Positions 38,106-46,203 of a stretch of DNA of 64,000 nucleotides are shown here, in pieces. The stretch comes from Micromonospora sp. NBC_01740 (GTDB lineage Bacteria; Actinomycetota; Actinomycetes; Mycobacteriales; Micromonosporaceae), in assembly GCF_035920365.1 (NCBI RefSeq), contig NZ_CP109150.1, positions 1,116,001 to 1,180,000 on the forward strand, in the 5' to 3' direction. Under the pieces are notes generated by a model. It was not told the DNA's origin, ran no database searches, and saw only the letters and a program-made list of their open reading frames with translations. The first letter of the stretch is position 1; every line of letters starts with the position of its first letter. Made by a program: the position numbers and the translations under genes.

Positions 38106-39254
38106 GTGCCTTCCGAAGACGCGGCGCCGCAGCTGGACGTCGACCAGATCCTCGCCGATCCGGGCGTCCGGATCGTGGTGTGCTGCGGGGCGGGCGGGGT
38201 GGGGAAGACGACCACGGCCGCCGCGCTCGCGCTGCGCGCCGCGGAGCGACACGGCCGGCGCACGGTGGTGCTCACCATCGACCCGGCCCGCCGGCTGGCC
38301 CAGTCGCTCGGGCTGACCGAGCTGGACAACACCCCCCGCCAGGTCAAGGGGATCGACGTCGAGGCCAGCGGCGGCGAGCTGCACGCCATGATGCTCGACA
38401 TGAAGCGCACCTTCGACGACGTGGTGCTCCAGCACACCGACCCGGCGAAGGCGGCGGAGATCTTCGCCAACCCCTTCTACCAGGCCATGAGCTCGACCTT
38501 CGCCGGCACGCAGGAATACATGGCGATGGAGAAGCTGGGCCAGTTGCACGCCCGGGGCGAGTGGGACCTGATCGTGGTGGACACCCCGCCGTCCCGCTCG
38601 GCGCTCGACTTCCTGGACGCACCGGCCCGCCTGTCCCGCTTCCTCGACGGGCGGATGCTGCGCCTGCTGCTGGCCCCGGCGCGGACCGGCGGGCGGAGCA
38701 TGTTCAGCCTGGTCACGGCCTCGTTCGGGATGTTCTCCAAGGTCGTGCAGAAGGTGCTCGGGGCCCAGTTGCTGACCGACCTCTCCGGTTTCGTCGCCGC
38801 GTTGGATTCGATGTTCGGCGGCTTCCGGCAGCGCGCCGAGCAGACGTACCGCATCCTCCAGGCGCGGGAGACGGCGTTCCTGCTGGTCGCGGCGCCGGAG
38901 CCGGACGCGGTCCGGGAGGCCGCCTACTTCGCGGGCCGGCTGCGCGAGGAGAAGATGCCGCTGGCGGGCCTGGTGCTCAACCGGGTGCACCGCTCGGCGG
39001 TGCCCGGGATCGACGCGGCGGAGAGCCTGGCCGCCGCGGAGCGGCTTGCCGGCCTCGGCGGGCACGAGGGCACCGTCGACGTGCTGCGGGCCCACGCGAC
39101 GCTGGCCCAGCAGGCGGTACGCGAGCGGCAGGTGGCGGCCCGCTTCACCGAGGCGTTCCCGGCGGTGCCGGCGGTGTCGGTGACGGCGCAGCCCGCCGAC
39201 GTGCACGACGTCGACGGGCTGCGGACGATCGGCGCGGCGATCAGCCGGCCGTGA
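38106..39254 (+). CDS. ArsA/GET3-like ATPase (second of pair)
   Basis: 382 aa. P-loop VVCCGAGGVGKTTTAAALAL (about 25-44), LTIDPARRLAQSLGLTELDN, MSSTFAGTQEYMAMEKL and switch II VVDTPPSRSALDFLDAP are all typical of the ArsA/GET3 family. It differs from the first copy in sequence and length and probably forms a hetero-oligomer with it, as in Rv3679/Rv3680. Start GTG at 38106 (a TTG directly before it is less likely). It ends 6 bp before the convergent wblA/whiB4 stop codon. Confidence 0.9.
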   Translation: MPSEDAAPQLDVDQILADPGVRIVVCCGAGGVGKTTTAAALALRAAERHGRRTVVLTIDPARRLAQSLGLTELDNTPRQVKGIDVEASGGELHAMMLDMKRTFDDVVLQHTDPAKAAEIFANPFYQAMSSTFAGTQEYMAMEKLGQLHARGEWDLIVVDTPPSRSALDFLDAPARLSRFLDGRMLRLLLAPARTGGRSMFSLVTASFGMFSKVVQKVLGAQLLTDLSGFVAALDSMFGGFRQRAEQTYRILQARETAFLLVAAPEPDAVREAAYFAGRLREEKMPLAGLVLNRVHRSAVPGIDAAESLAAAERLAGLGGHEGTVDVLRAHATLAQQAVRERQVAARFTEAFPAVPAVSVTAQPADVHDVDGLRTIGAAISRP

Positions 39255-39260
39255 CGGTGC

Positions 39261-39581
39261 TCAGCCGGCGGTGGTGACGAGGATCTTGTCCTTGCCGGTC
39301 TTGTCCTTGGCGTTCTTCTTCATCGCGGCCTCGAACATCTTGCGCCAGCTCGCCACCTGTGGGTGACGGCGCAACAGCGCGCGACGTTCGCGTTCGGTCA
39401 TGCCGCCCCACACTCCGAACTCGATCCGGTTGTCCAGCGCGTCGGCCAGGCACTCGTACCGAACTGGGCAGCTCCGGCAGATCCGCTTCGCCACGTTCTG
39501 TTCGGCGCCCTGTACGAACAACGCGTCCGGGTCCCCGTTCTGACACGCCGCCAGCGACGGCCAGTCAGTGATCATGCCCAT
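39261..39581 (-). CDS. whiB4: WhiB-family iron-sulfur regulator, WblA/WhiB4 type
   Basis: 106 aa. The four Fe-S cysteines are in order: LAACQNGDP, then RICRSCPVRYECLADAL (C-x2-C-x5-C), followed by the GVWGGMTERERRALLRR turn that contacts sigma/DNA. The N-terminus MGMITDWPSLAAC and the DNRIEFGVWGG segment match WblA (Streptomyces developmental repressor) and WhiB4 (mycobacterial redox regulator). The ATG at 39581 has an AAGGGGGG ribosome site. The basic C-tail (MKKNAKDKTGKDK) is unusual. Position between arsA genes and ponA2 is the same as in M. tuberculosis (Rv3681c). Confidence 0.93.
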   Translation of the reverse strand: MGMITDWPSLAACQNGDPDALFVQGAEQNVAKRICRSCPVRYECLADALDNRIEFGVWGGMTERERRALLRRHPQVASWRKMFEAAMKKNAKDKTGKDKILVTTAG

Positions 39582-39985
39582 CTGTACACGTCCCCCCTTG
39601 CAGTACCTACCGACCCCGTCGCGGACCAGCCGGCAATCCCCCCGATCGCCCTGCCCGCCTTCCCCAAGGCGGCACGGACGACATGTGGCGCTGTCGCCGC
39701 CACCATCATGCTCTGTAGTCGCCTGATTACGCAACGTTGTCGGCGAAATCCATCATTCCGGACACTCCCGGCTTCCCGGGCTTCGCGACCGCCGGTTACC
39801 CCGTCGGGGTCCGTGAAAACGCTGCGGGCCCCCTCCGTCAGGAGGGAAACTCGGCGGCGGATTCACGCAACCTCGCACCGGGGGTCGTGCGTTTAGCACA
39901 ACGAGGTCGGCGCGCGCAGGAAATGGGGAAAGAACGCCCCGGCGCCCCTCGTTCCCTACTCGCGTACCCTGTCGAGGTGACCTGG
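39582..39985. other. Divergent regulatory region whiB4-ponA2
   Basis: About 400 bp between the divergent whiB4 and ponA2 starts. No gene is seen. It contains a TACCCT box at 39965-39970 (ponA2) and must carry the whiB4 promoter. Its composition is lower in GC than the flanking genes, as expected for regulatory DNA. Confidence 0.5.
39965..39970 (+). promoter_or_regulatory. Predicted -10 box near the ponA2 start
   Basis: TACCCT lies 6 nt before an in-frame GTG at 39977, three codons upstream of the ATG used here. It may give a leaderless start. Confidence 0.4.
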
Positions 39986-42421
39986 ATGCGGAAACGTGAC
40001 CACAATGTGCTGACCAACGCCGCATCGCTACTCATCTGTGGCCTGTTGGCCGGCGTGGTGGTCGCGGCGGCGGCCTTCCCCGCAGTGGCGATGTCCGGAC
40101 TGGCCGCGAAGGCCGGCGCCGAGACCTTCGGCGCACTGCCCAAGGAGCTGACCGTGGCCCGCGCGCCGCAGATCAGCTACCTTCTCGCCTCCGACGGCAA
40201 GACACCGCTGGCGACCATGTACGACGAGAACCGTCGCGACGTGAAGCTGGCCGACATCGCGCCCGTCATGCAGAAGGCGATCATCGCCGCCGAGGACCAC
40301 GACTTCTACAAGCACAACGGCGTCGACCTCAACGGCATCGCCCGGGCCTTCGTCAACAACCAGTCCAACGCGTCCAGCCAGCAGGGCGCCTCGACGCTGA
40401 CCATGCAGTACGTCCGCCTCGCCATCGCCTACTCGGCGAGCCACCCGGCGGACGTGGTCGCGGCCACCGAGGACACCAGCGCCCGGAAGCTGCGCGAGAT
40501 GCGCTACGCGATCCAGATCGACAAGGAACTCTCCAAGGACGAGATCCTGGAGCGCTACCTCAACATCGCCGCGTTCGGCAACGGCGCGTACGGCATCTAC
40601 GCCGCCAGCCAGGTCTACTTCAACAAGCCGCCGAGCAAGCTGAAGCTCGAGGAAGCGGCCATGCTCGCCGGCATGGTGAAGGCGCCGAGCACCAACGACC
40701 CGACCACCAAGAGCGGCCACGCGGCGGCCCTCGCCCGGCGCAACTACGTCATCCAGAACATGGTCGAGACCGGCGCCGTCACCCAGCAGGAGGCGGACGC
40801 GGCGAAGGCCACCAAGCTCGTGGTCACCGGCAAGCGGGCCCCCAACGGCTGCGTCTCGACCAACGAGAAGGGCTGGGGCTTCTTCTGCGACTACTTCTAC
40901 CGCTGGTGGATGGGGCAGGAGACGTTCGGCTCGACCTCGTACGACCGGGAGCGGCGGCTGAAGAGCGGCGGCTACACCGTCATCACCACCCTGGACCCGC
41001 AGGCCCAGCGGGGCGCCGACAAGGCCGTCCGCAAGGCCAAGTCGGAGAAGAGCAAGGAAGCCGCCATGGTGGCGGTGGTGGAGCCGGGCACCGGCCGGGT
41101 GCGGGCGCTGGCGGTGAACCGGAACTTCAAGCTCGACGACCCGAAGAAGCCGGCCAACAAGGAGCACAGCGACCCCAAGCAGCGCAAGAAGGGCAAGCGC
41201 GGCAACTACCCGAACACCGTCAACCCGCTGCTCACCGGCGGCGACGGCATCACGGGCTACCAGGCCGGCTCGACCTTCAAGATCTTCACCATCGTGGCGG
41301 CGCTGGAGAAGGGCATCCCGCTCGGCTACACGATCAACGCCCCGCAGGCGTTCAAGTCGGAATACATCGTCGAGGCGGGCAGCCAGGCCGCCTGCCCGGG
41401 CACCAACAAGTACTGCCCGACCAACTCCGGCAAGAAGGCCGGCGGCGTGCAGAACATGTGGAGCGCCTTCTCCTCCTCCATCAACACCTACTTCGTGCCG
41501 CTCCAGCAGCAGGTCGGCGCGGAGAACGTGGTCGACGTGGCCAAGCGGCTCGGCATCCAGTTCCGGGTCAGCAGGGAGAACGACTGGGCCAACAACAAGG
41601 CGGCCGCGCACGACTGGGGCGCGTTCACCCTGGGCGTCTCGAGCACCACCCCGCTTGAGCTGGCCAACGCCTACGCCACCCTCGCGGCGGACGGCAAGTA
41701 CTGCGAGCCCATCCCGGTGCAGATGATCAAGGACCCGGAGGGCAAGAAGCTCGACATCGCCAACCCGCGTTGCGAGAAGCGGGTCAGCACCGAGGTGGCC
41801 CGCGCCGCCGTCGACGCCGCCCGCTGCCCGGTCGGTGACAACTCCTCCACCAGCAAGTGCGGCGGCAGCCGTACGGCGGCCGAGGTCAAGCAGGTCGTCG
41901 ACGCGCCGGTGGCCGGCAAGTCCGGCACCACCGACTCGGAGAAGAGCGCGGCCCTGGTCGCGATGACCAAGCAGTACGCGGTGGCCGGCATCATGGCCGA
42001 CCCGGACTGGCCGCAGACCAACGTCAAGATGAAGCACAAGCAGAAGGACGGCATCAACCCGCCGGTCTACGAGACGCTGCGCGACGCCATGAAGGGCAAG
42101 GACCGGAAGAACTTCGAGCCCCCGGGCAAGAAGATCTCCGAGGGCGACCAGCGCCGGATCCCCGACGTGAAGTGCCTCGACCCGGAGCAGGCGAAGTCCC
42201 GGATCAAGGCGGAGGGCTTCGACGCGATCATCTCCGACATCAAGGTCCCGTCGAGCTGCCCGGCCGGCAAGGCCGCCGGCACCAGCCCCGACGGCCGGAC
42301 CATCAAGGGCGGCGTGGTCACCATCCAGATCAGCTCCGGCGGCGGCACCGCCCCGGGCACGACGCCCGACAACAACCGGCCGAACACCCCCGGCCGACCG
42401 CCGGGTCGATCCGGCGGCTGA
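39986..42421 (+). CDS. ponA2: Bifunctional penicillin-binding protein with PASTA domain (PonA2 type)
   Basis: 811 aa class A PBP that polymerises and crosslinks peptidoglycan outside the membrane. Order: one N-terminal transmembrane helix (about 10-35); transglycosylase GT51 domain with AIIAAEDHDFYKHNGVDL and GASTLTMQYVRLA; transpeptidase domain with the Ser nucleophile in GSTFK, SSSIN and KSGTTD; C-terminal PASTA repeat (IPDVKCLDPEQAKSRIKAEG) and a Gly/Pro tail. The ATG has GAGGTG 6 nt upstream. The GTG at 39977 is an alternative because TACCCT lies 6 nt before it. Same place as Rv3682 (ponA2). Confidence 0.94.
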   Translation: MRKRDHNVLTNAASLLICGLLAGVVVAAAAFPAVAMSGLAAKAGAETFGALPKELTVARAPQISYLLASDGKTPLATMYDENRRDVKLADIAPVMQKAIIAAEDHDFYKHNGVDLNGIARAFVNNQSNASSQQGASTLTMQYVRLAIAYSASHPADVVAATEDTSARKLREMRYAIQIDKELSKDEILERYLNIAAFGNGAYGIYAASQVYFNKPPSKLKLEEAAMLAGMVKAPSTNDPTTKSGHAAALARRNYVIQNMVETGAVTQQEADAAKATKLVVTGKRAPNGCVSTNEKGWGFFCDYFYRWWMGQETFGSTSYDRERRLKSGGYTVITTLDPQAQRGADKAVRKAKSEKSKEAAMVAVVEPGTGRVRALAVNRNFKLDDPKKPANKEHSDPKQRKKGKRGNYPNTVNPLLTGGDGITGYQAGSTFKIFTIVAALEKGIPLGYTINAPQAFKSEYIVEAGSQAACPGTNKYCPTNSGKKAGGVQNMWSAFSSSINTYFVPLQQQVGAENVVDVAKRLGIQFRVSRENDWANNKAAAHDWGAFTLGVSSTTPLELANAYATLAADGKYCEPIPVQMIKDPEGKKLDIANPRCEKRVSTEVARAAVDAARCPVGDNSSTSKCGGSRTAAEVKQVVDAPVAGKSGTTDSEKSAALVAMTKQYAVAGIMADPDWPQTNVKMKHKQKDGINPPVYETLRDAMKGKDRKNFEPPGKKISEGDQRRIPDVKCLDPEQAKSRIKAEGFDAIISDIKVPSSCPAGKAAGTSPDGRTIKGGVVTIQISSGGGTAPGTTPDNNRPNTPGRPPGRSGG

Positions 42422-42440
42422 GCCGGCCGGACGAACGCCA

Positions 42441-42472
42441 CGGGCGGGCACCCTTCGCGGGGTGCCCGCCCG
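42441..42472. terminator. Bidirectional terminator between ponA2 and yqeY
   Basis: CGGGCGGGCACCC and GGGTGCCCGCCCG form a perfect 13-bp stem with a TTCGCG loop, followed by TTT on the plus strand. It separates two convergent genes. Confidence 0.75.
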
Positions 42473-42502
42473 TTTCGCGTACGCGGGTCGGTGCGGCCGG
42501 GG

Positions 42503-42958
42503 TCAGAGGCCGAGCTGGCGGCGTACCTCGGCGGCGACGCGACCGCCCTCGGCCCGGCCGGCCACCGCCGCCTGGGCCGCCTTCATGGCCGGGCCCATCT
42601 GCGACTTGCCGGTGAAGCCGCCCGCGGCGAGCGCCCCCGAGACCAGCTCGGTCAGCTCGGCGTCGGGGAGCTGCTTCGGCAGGTAGCGCTCCAGCACCTC
42701 GCCCTCGGCGATCTCCTTCGTGGCCTGCTCGGTGCGGCCGGCGTCACCGAAGGCGGTGGCGGCCTCCCGGCGCTTCTTCGCCTCCTTGGTCAGCACCGCG
42801 AGCACCTCGTCGTCGGTGAGCTCGCGCTTGGCCTTGCCGGCGACCTCGGCGGTGCCGACGGCGGCCAGCGCCATCCGCAGCGTGGAGGTGGTCAGTTCGT
42901 CGCGCGCCTTCAGGGCGGCGCGCATGTCGGCGGTCAGACGGTCCTTCAGCGTGCTCAT
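42503..42958 (-). CDS. GatB/YqeY domain protein
   Basis: 151 aa, a stand-alone YqeY domain, the tail domain of the GatB amidotransferase that binds tRNA. It begins LKDRLTADMRAALKARD and contains LRMALAAVGTAEVAGK, VLAVLTKEAKKRREAATAF, ERYLPKQLPDAELTELV and the C-terminal GPAMKAAQAAVAGRAEGGRV. The role of lone YqeY proteins is unsettled. The ATG at 42958 starts exactly at the family N-terminus. It is divergent from the metallophosphoesterase gene with only 25 bp between the starts, so their promoters overlap. Confidence 0.88.
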   Translation of the reverse strand: MSTLKDRLTADMRAALKARDELTTSTLRMALAAVGTAEVAGKAKRELTDDEVLAVLTKEAKKRREAATAFGDAGRTEQATKEIAEGEVLERYLPKQLPDAELTELVSGALAAGGFTGKSQMGPAMKAAQAAVAGRAEGGRVAAEVRRQLGL

Positions 42959-42970
42959 GGTCGGTGAAAC

Positions 42971-42976
42971 TACCCT
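42971..42976 (+). promoter_or_regulatory. Predicted -10 box of the metallophosphoesterase gene (leaderless)
   Basis: TACCCT, 7 nt before the ATG at 42984. On the other strand TAGTTT lies 8 nt before the yqeY ATG, so the two divergent -10 boxes overlap within about 15 bp. Confidence 0.45.
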
Positions 42977-42983
42977 GAACGGC

Positions 42984-43877
42984 ATGCGAAAGCGCACACT
43001 ATTCCGGCTCGCGACCGGGACCGCCGCGCTCGGCGCGGCGACCCTGGCCTATGCGTCACTCGTCGAGCGCAACATGTTCACCCTGCGGCGGTACGACGTG
43101 CCGGTCCTGCCGGCCGACGCGGAGCCCCTGCGGGTCCTGCACCTGTCGGACCTGCACATGATGCCCGACCAGGGGCGTAAGCAGCGCTGGGTGGCGTCGC
43201 TGGCCGCCCTCGACCCCGACCTGGTCGTGGTCACCGGGGACAACATGGCGCACCCCGGCGCCGTGCCCGGCGTGCTGCACGCCCTCCAGCCGCTGCTCGA
43301 CCTCCCGGGAGCCTTCGTCTTCGGCTCCAACGACTACACCGGGCCGGTCTGGAAGAACCCGTTCACCTACTTCCTGCCCGACCGGGAGTACACCGAGGGC
43401 GTCGAACTGCCGCACGAGGAGTTGCGGGACGTCTTCGTCGGCGCCGGCTGGGCGGACCTGAACAACGCCCGCACCACCGTCAAGGCCGGCGGCCGGGTCG
43501 TCGAGCTGCTCGGCGTGGACGACCCGCACGTCGAACGTGACGACTACGACTCGGTCGCCGGGCCGGTGTCGCCCACCGCCGACCTGTCGATCGCGCTCAC
43601 CCACTCCCCCGAGCCGGCCGTCCTCGACCGGATGGCGGCCGACGGCTTCGGGCTGATGCTCGCCGGACACACCCACGGCGGCCAGGTCTGCGTACCGGGG
43701 GTCGGCGCCCTGGTGACCAACTGCGGCCTGCCCCGCTCCATGGCACGCGGCCTGCACCGTTGGCCCGGCTCCGACTCGTGGCTGCACGTCTCCGCCGGCC
43801 TCGGCACCCACCCGACCGCGCCGGTCCGGTTCGCCTGCCCACCGGAGGCGAGCGTGCTCACCCTGATCCCCCGCTGA
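42984..43877 (+). CDS. Membrane-anchored metallophosphoesterase (Rv3683-like)
   Basis: 297 aa. An N-terminal hydrophobic anchor (about 8-26) is followed by a calcineurin-like phosphoesterase domain with LHLSDLHMMPDQG (about 55), VVTGDNMAHP, FGSNDYTGP (in place of the usual GNHE/D) and LAGHTHGGQVCVP near the C-terminus. The family is close to YkuE-type phosphodiesterases that act outside the membrane; the substrate is unknown. It follows ponA2 in M. tuberculosis as Rv3683, and here yqeY intervenes on the other strand. Confidence 0.88.
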   Translation: MRKRTLFRLATGTAALGAATLAYASLVERNMFTLRRYDVPVLPADAEPLRVLHLSDLHMMPDQGRKQRWVASLAALDPDLVVVTGDNMAHPGAVPGVLHALQPLLDLPGAFVFGSNDYTGPVWKNPFTYFLPDREYTEGVELPHEELRDVFVGAGWADLNNARTTVKAGGRVVELLGVDDPHVERDDYDSVAGPVSPTADLSIALTHSPEPAVLDRMAADGFGLMLAGHTHGGQVCVPGVGALVTNCGLPRSMARGLHRWPGSDSWLHVSAGLGTHPTAPVRFACPPEASVLTLIPR

Positions 43878-44015
43878 CCCTTGCGCCGGTGATCCGCCGG
43901 GCTGCCGCCTACGGCTCGGCGGCTCGGCCGGTTGACGAGCGAGGCGGGAATTGGCTGCCGGCAGGCAGCCGTGCAGGGTGAGCGTCGGATCCGCCCGGGG
44001 GACCTGGCTGTGTTC

Positions 44016-44047
44016 GCCCTGTCGAGCTGAGTCGTTCACGACATCAG
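44016..44047 (+). repeat. Third copy of the CCCTGTCGA...ACGACATCAG repeat
   Basis: Matches the left end of the 13575-13687 element at 27 of 32 positions (begins GCCCTGTCGAGCTGA, ends ACGACATCAG). It lies alone between the metallophosphoesterase and tRNA-Pro genes. Confidence 0.7.
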
Positions 44048-44163
44048 GCGCCAGACGGGGTCGGCGCCCGGCGGGTACCGCACGGTCCGGGAGGACCCGC
44101 AGGGCGGTGGGGGTACCGAGTTGGACCACCGACGGGGGTGGGCTACTATTTGTCGGCACGCCT

Positions 44164-44250
<87 letters not shown>

Positions 44251-44255
44251 CAGGT

Positions 44256-44281
44256 CAAGGCCCCTCCAACGAGGGGCCTTG
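44256..44281 (+). terminator. Hairpin after tRNA-Pro (island copy)
   Basis: CAAGGCCCCT and AGGGGCCTTG form a 10-bp perfect stem with a 6-nt loop 15 nt after the tRNA end. Confidence 0.7.
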
Positions 44282-44296
44282 ATTCGTTTCTGACGA

Positions 44297-44443
44297 TCAT
44301 TGCTTTCTCGAAGGCAGCGAGAAGGCAGCGAACGACGCGAGCACCCTGCGATCCTGGTCTCGAGTCGAGTGCGTGTAGCGGTCCAAGGTGGTTGACGTCA
44401 CGAGCAAGGGATGGCCGGACGTGACGGGAAGGTTGGGAATCAG
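44297..44443 (-). pseudogene. C-terminal remnant of a tyrosine site-specific integrase
   Basis: The minus-strand frame, flanked by an in-frame stop upstream, reads 48 residues ending in a TGA 57 bp from the tRNA. It contains SGHPLLVTSTTLDRYTHST, which corresponds to the last catalytic segment of tRNA-targeted phage-type integrases (LGHxxxxTTLDRYTH), with the nucleophile Tyr encoded at 44375-44377. The Arg-His catalytic body is missing. Position and direction (3' end facing the attachment site) are exactly as expected for the element's own integrase. Too short to be functional. Confidence 0.7.
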
Positions 44444-44550
44444 TCACGCACAGGGTGACCGATGCGAGCCAACCGTCGGTTGGCGGATCAGGTAACCACG
44501 TAGGCGCGTCTGAGCCGCTGCGGTCCCAGGAAGTTGCCGCTTACGTGATA

Positions 44551-44757
44551 TTAGTTAGGGATTTGCCCGCTTCGCCATACCTCACCCTGCGCGCCATGGC
44601 GCTCGGCCGCGTGTCGCGCCTGGGCGGATGCGGCATCGCGCGCCGCAGCCGAATCCTCATGTGAGGAGAGCCGCTTGCGGTCTCGCCAGCCGACAAAGAT
44701 GAACGCCGCGATTAGCAACACGACGAACGCAGCGAGAGACACCACCACAGCTGTCAT
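44551..44757 (-). CDS. Small single-pass membrane protein
   Basis: 68 aa. The N-terminal transmembrane helix (MTAVVVSLAAFVVLLIAAFI) is followed by a charged cytoplasmic tail (RDRKRLSSHEDSAAARDAAS, ARHAAERHGAQ) that could form a helix. No recognised family. It lies inside the tRNA-Pro island between the integrase remnant and barstar. No strong ribosome site; the topology supports it as coding, whereas the overlapping plus-strand frame has no such signal. Confidence 0.55.
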   Translation of the reverse strand: MTAVVVSLAAFVVLLIAAFIFVGWRDRKRLSSHEDSAAARDAASAQARHAAERHGAQGEVWRSGQIPN

Positions 44758-44944
44758 GCCATCGACGCTACGACATGCCCACCAGGATCCGTGCTGCCAG
44801 CCAGCTCGGGGGCCAATCTGCGCGTCGCGACTGTCAGGTGATCTGTAACAAGGGCTGGCGGTCTAGATGCGGCAGGTTGACCGTCGGCGGGACGTCCGCT
44901 CATTCGATAAGCGGGTGGTAGACGGCGGTCGCGCGCATGACGGT

Positions 44945-45424
44945 TCACCGCATCTTGTGGACTGCGTAGGCGATCTCCTGCCGCAACAGCGCCGCATCCT
45001 CGTCGCGATCGCACAGCAGCAGCACCTTGAACGGGCTGCCCTTGCCGTCCGGCTGGCCGAGCGGGCTCGCCCAGTGACGAACGGCCTGATACAGGATTCG
45101 GAACAACGTGTGCTGATCCTCGGCACTGCTCGACAGCAACTGGGGCGCGTTCTCGACCACGATCAGGTACCCGTCCGCCGGCAACCAGTTCAGATCATGG
45201 AGGCAGTCGGACAACGCGTCCCAGTTCCAGCCAAAGTAGCCAGGAAAGAGGAGCGCGTCGGAGAACTCGTAGAGGGCGTGGTCCGCATCCGTCATCCTCA
45301 TTCCGTCAAGCCGGGCAACGACGAACCTGCCCGTTGCCGGTAGCACCGCGGCGATCTCCACCAGGGCACTGCGCGAGCAGACCGCGAGCTGGTCAGTTGA
45401 GCCGCTCCACCAACTGTTCATCAT
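44945..45424 (-). CDS. Barstar-family ribonuclease inhibitor
   Basis: 159 aa. It contains the barstar signature FPGYFGWNWDALSDCLHDLN (about 60-80), where the Asp/Glu-rich helix plugs the active site of a barnase-type RNase, followed by VVENAPQLLSS and a C-terminal alpha/beta part. An N-terminal extension of about 30 residues precedes the domain. The start is taken as the ATG directly abutting the stop of the preceding small ORF (an ATG one codon later is equally possible). No barnase is visible in the island, so it is an orphan antitoxin or immunity protein. Confidence 0.85.
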   Translation of the reverse strand: MMNSWWSGSTDQLAVCSRSALVEIAAVLPATGRFVVARLDGMRMTDADHALYEFSDALLFPGYFGWNWDALSDCLHDLNWLPADGYLIVVENAPQLLSSSAEDQHTLFRILYQAVRHWASPLGQPDGKGSPFKVLLLCDRDEDAALLRQEIAYAVHKMR

Positions 45425-45664
45425 TCAGCCCCACCACGGTCGACGTAGTTTCCCGACCTCAGTGGCCTCGCGCGCGCCGGACCCCATGGCCTTCAGTTTG
45501 CCCGGGAGGCAGCACAGCACGACGGGTAGGCCCTCGACGAAATGACTGCATGTGCCGCGATCAGCGCGCTGAGGCGTCGCAAAAACAGTTGGCGGACGGC
45601 TGTTGCACATCAGCCGACGGAGGACACCGACTGCCGGCCGGGTGTGGGAGGACTTTCTGTACAT
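45425..45664 (-). CDS. Uncertain 79-residue ORF abutting barstar
   Basis: Its TGA stop directly abuts the barstar ATG (no intervening base), so translation could be coupled. The second half reads like protein (HFVEGLPVVLCCLPGKLKAM, then EATEVGKLRRPWWG); the first half is basic and may be non-coding. I do not recognise a family and see no barnase catalytic motif. The start is not supported by a ribosome site. It may be the tail of a larger, deleted gene. Confidence 0.35.
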   Translation of the reverse strand: MYRKSSHTRPAVGVLRRLMCNSRPPTVFATPQRADRGTCSHFVEGLPVVLCCLPGKLKAMGSGAREATEVGKLRRPWWG

Positions 45665-46169
45665 CTATCAAGGCGGCCCTGAGCGGGCCGCACGCGCCGC
45701 CGCCAGGGCGCGCGGCCTGCACTCCGCTGTCGCTCCGCTCCGGCCACGCAACACGCCCGGCGGCTGGCGCGGAGAGCGGGGAGCCCGGTGGGCCGCCGCA
45801 GAACGACAGCAGCATTGACCGGGTGGTGGTGGGCCGGCAGCCGGCCGGACCGCGCGGCCACGAGCCGCGCGGCGTAGGGGAGCGCACGCCGGCCGCGTCG
45901 GCGAGCTGGCGGCGGTTGCGGGGGTTGCGGTTACTGCGCCTCCGGCGGGGGCGCTCCGGCTCCAGGATGGCCGGACTCCGCCGGCGGGTCACGGTTCGTG
46001 GGTGGTTGCGGGAGCCATCCCGCCTGCCGTCGACCCGGGCGAGCCGAGCGGGCCGCCGCCCGGCCCGCCAGCGTCCGTACGAGCCGTCAAGGTCCGCTTG
46101 ACGTGGCGGGCCGGGCGGCGGCCCGCTCCCCACACGGGCGGGTCGATGGCAGACGGGATGGCAGGCAAG
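45665..46169. other. Very GC-rich non-coding block with inverted repeats
   Basis: About 500 bp without a convincing gene. Open frames on all strands are Arg/Pro/Gly-rich. It holds several palindromic tracts, including CCGCGCGGCCACGAGCCGCGCGG near 45849-45871 and the long inverted repeat at 46047-46127. Confidence 0.6.
46047..46127. repeat. Perfect 24-bp inverted repeat with a nested hairpin
   Basis: Outer arms 46047-46070 (begins AGCGGGCCGCCG) and 46104-46127 (ends CGGCGGCCCGCT) are exact reverse complements over 24 nt. The 33-nt loop contains a second 7-bp hairpin, CGTCAAG-GTCCG-CTTGACG (46085-46103), stacked against the right arm. It ends 43 bp before the HAD gene promoter. Confidence 0.9.
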
Positions 46170-46197
46170 GTGACAGCGGTGGCGATCTCAGTAGGAT
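46170..46197 (+). promoter_or_regulatory. Predicted promoter of the HAD gene (leaderless)
   Basis: GTGACA (46170-46175), 16-nt spacer, TAGGAT (46192-46197), then 6 nt to the ATG at 46204. CTCAG/CTGAG arms flank the -10 box (46188-46203). Confidence 0.5.
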
Positions 46198-46203
46198 GCT
46201 GAG

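Noticed and set aside
44455..44664. 69-codon plus-strand frame in the island
   Set aside because: Overlaps the minus-strand membrane protein, which has a clear transmembrane helix; no motif or ribosome site of its own.
45425..45664. Barnase-type toxin partner for barstar
   Set aside because: No barnase/RNase catalytic residues recognised in the short upstream frame; kept only as an uncertain ORF.
45561..46133. 190-codon minus-strand frame in the island
   Set aside because: Covers the inverted repeat and palindromes, low-complexity Arg/Pro/Gly content, no ribosome site.
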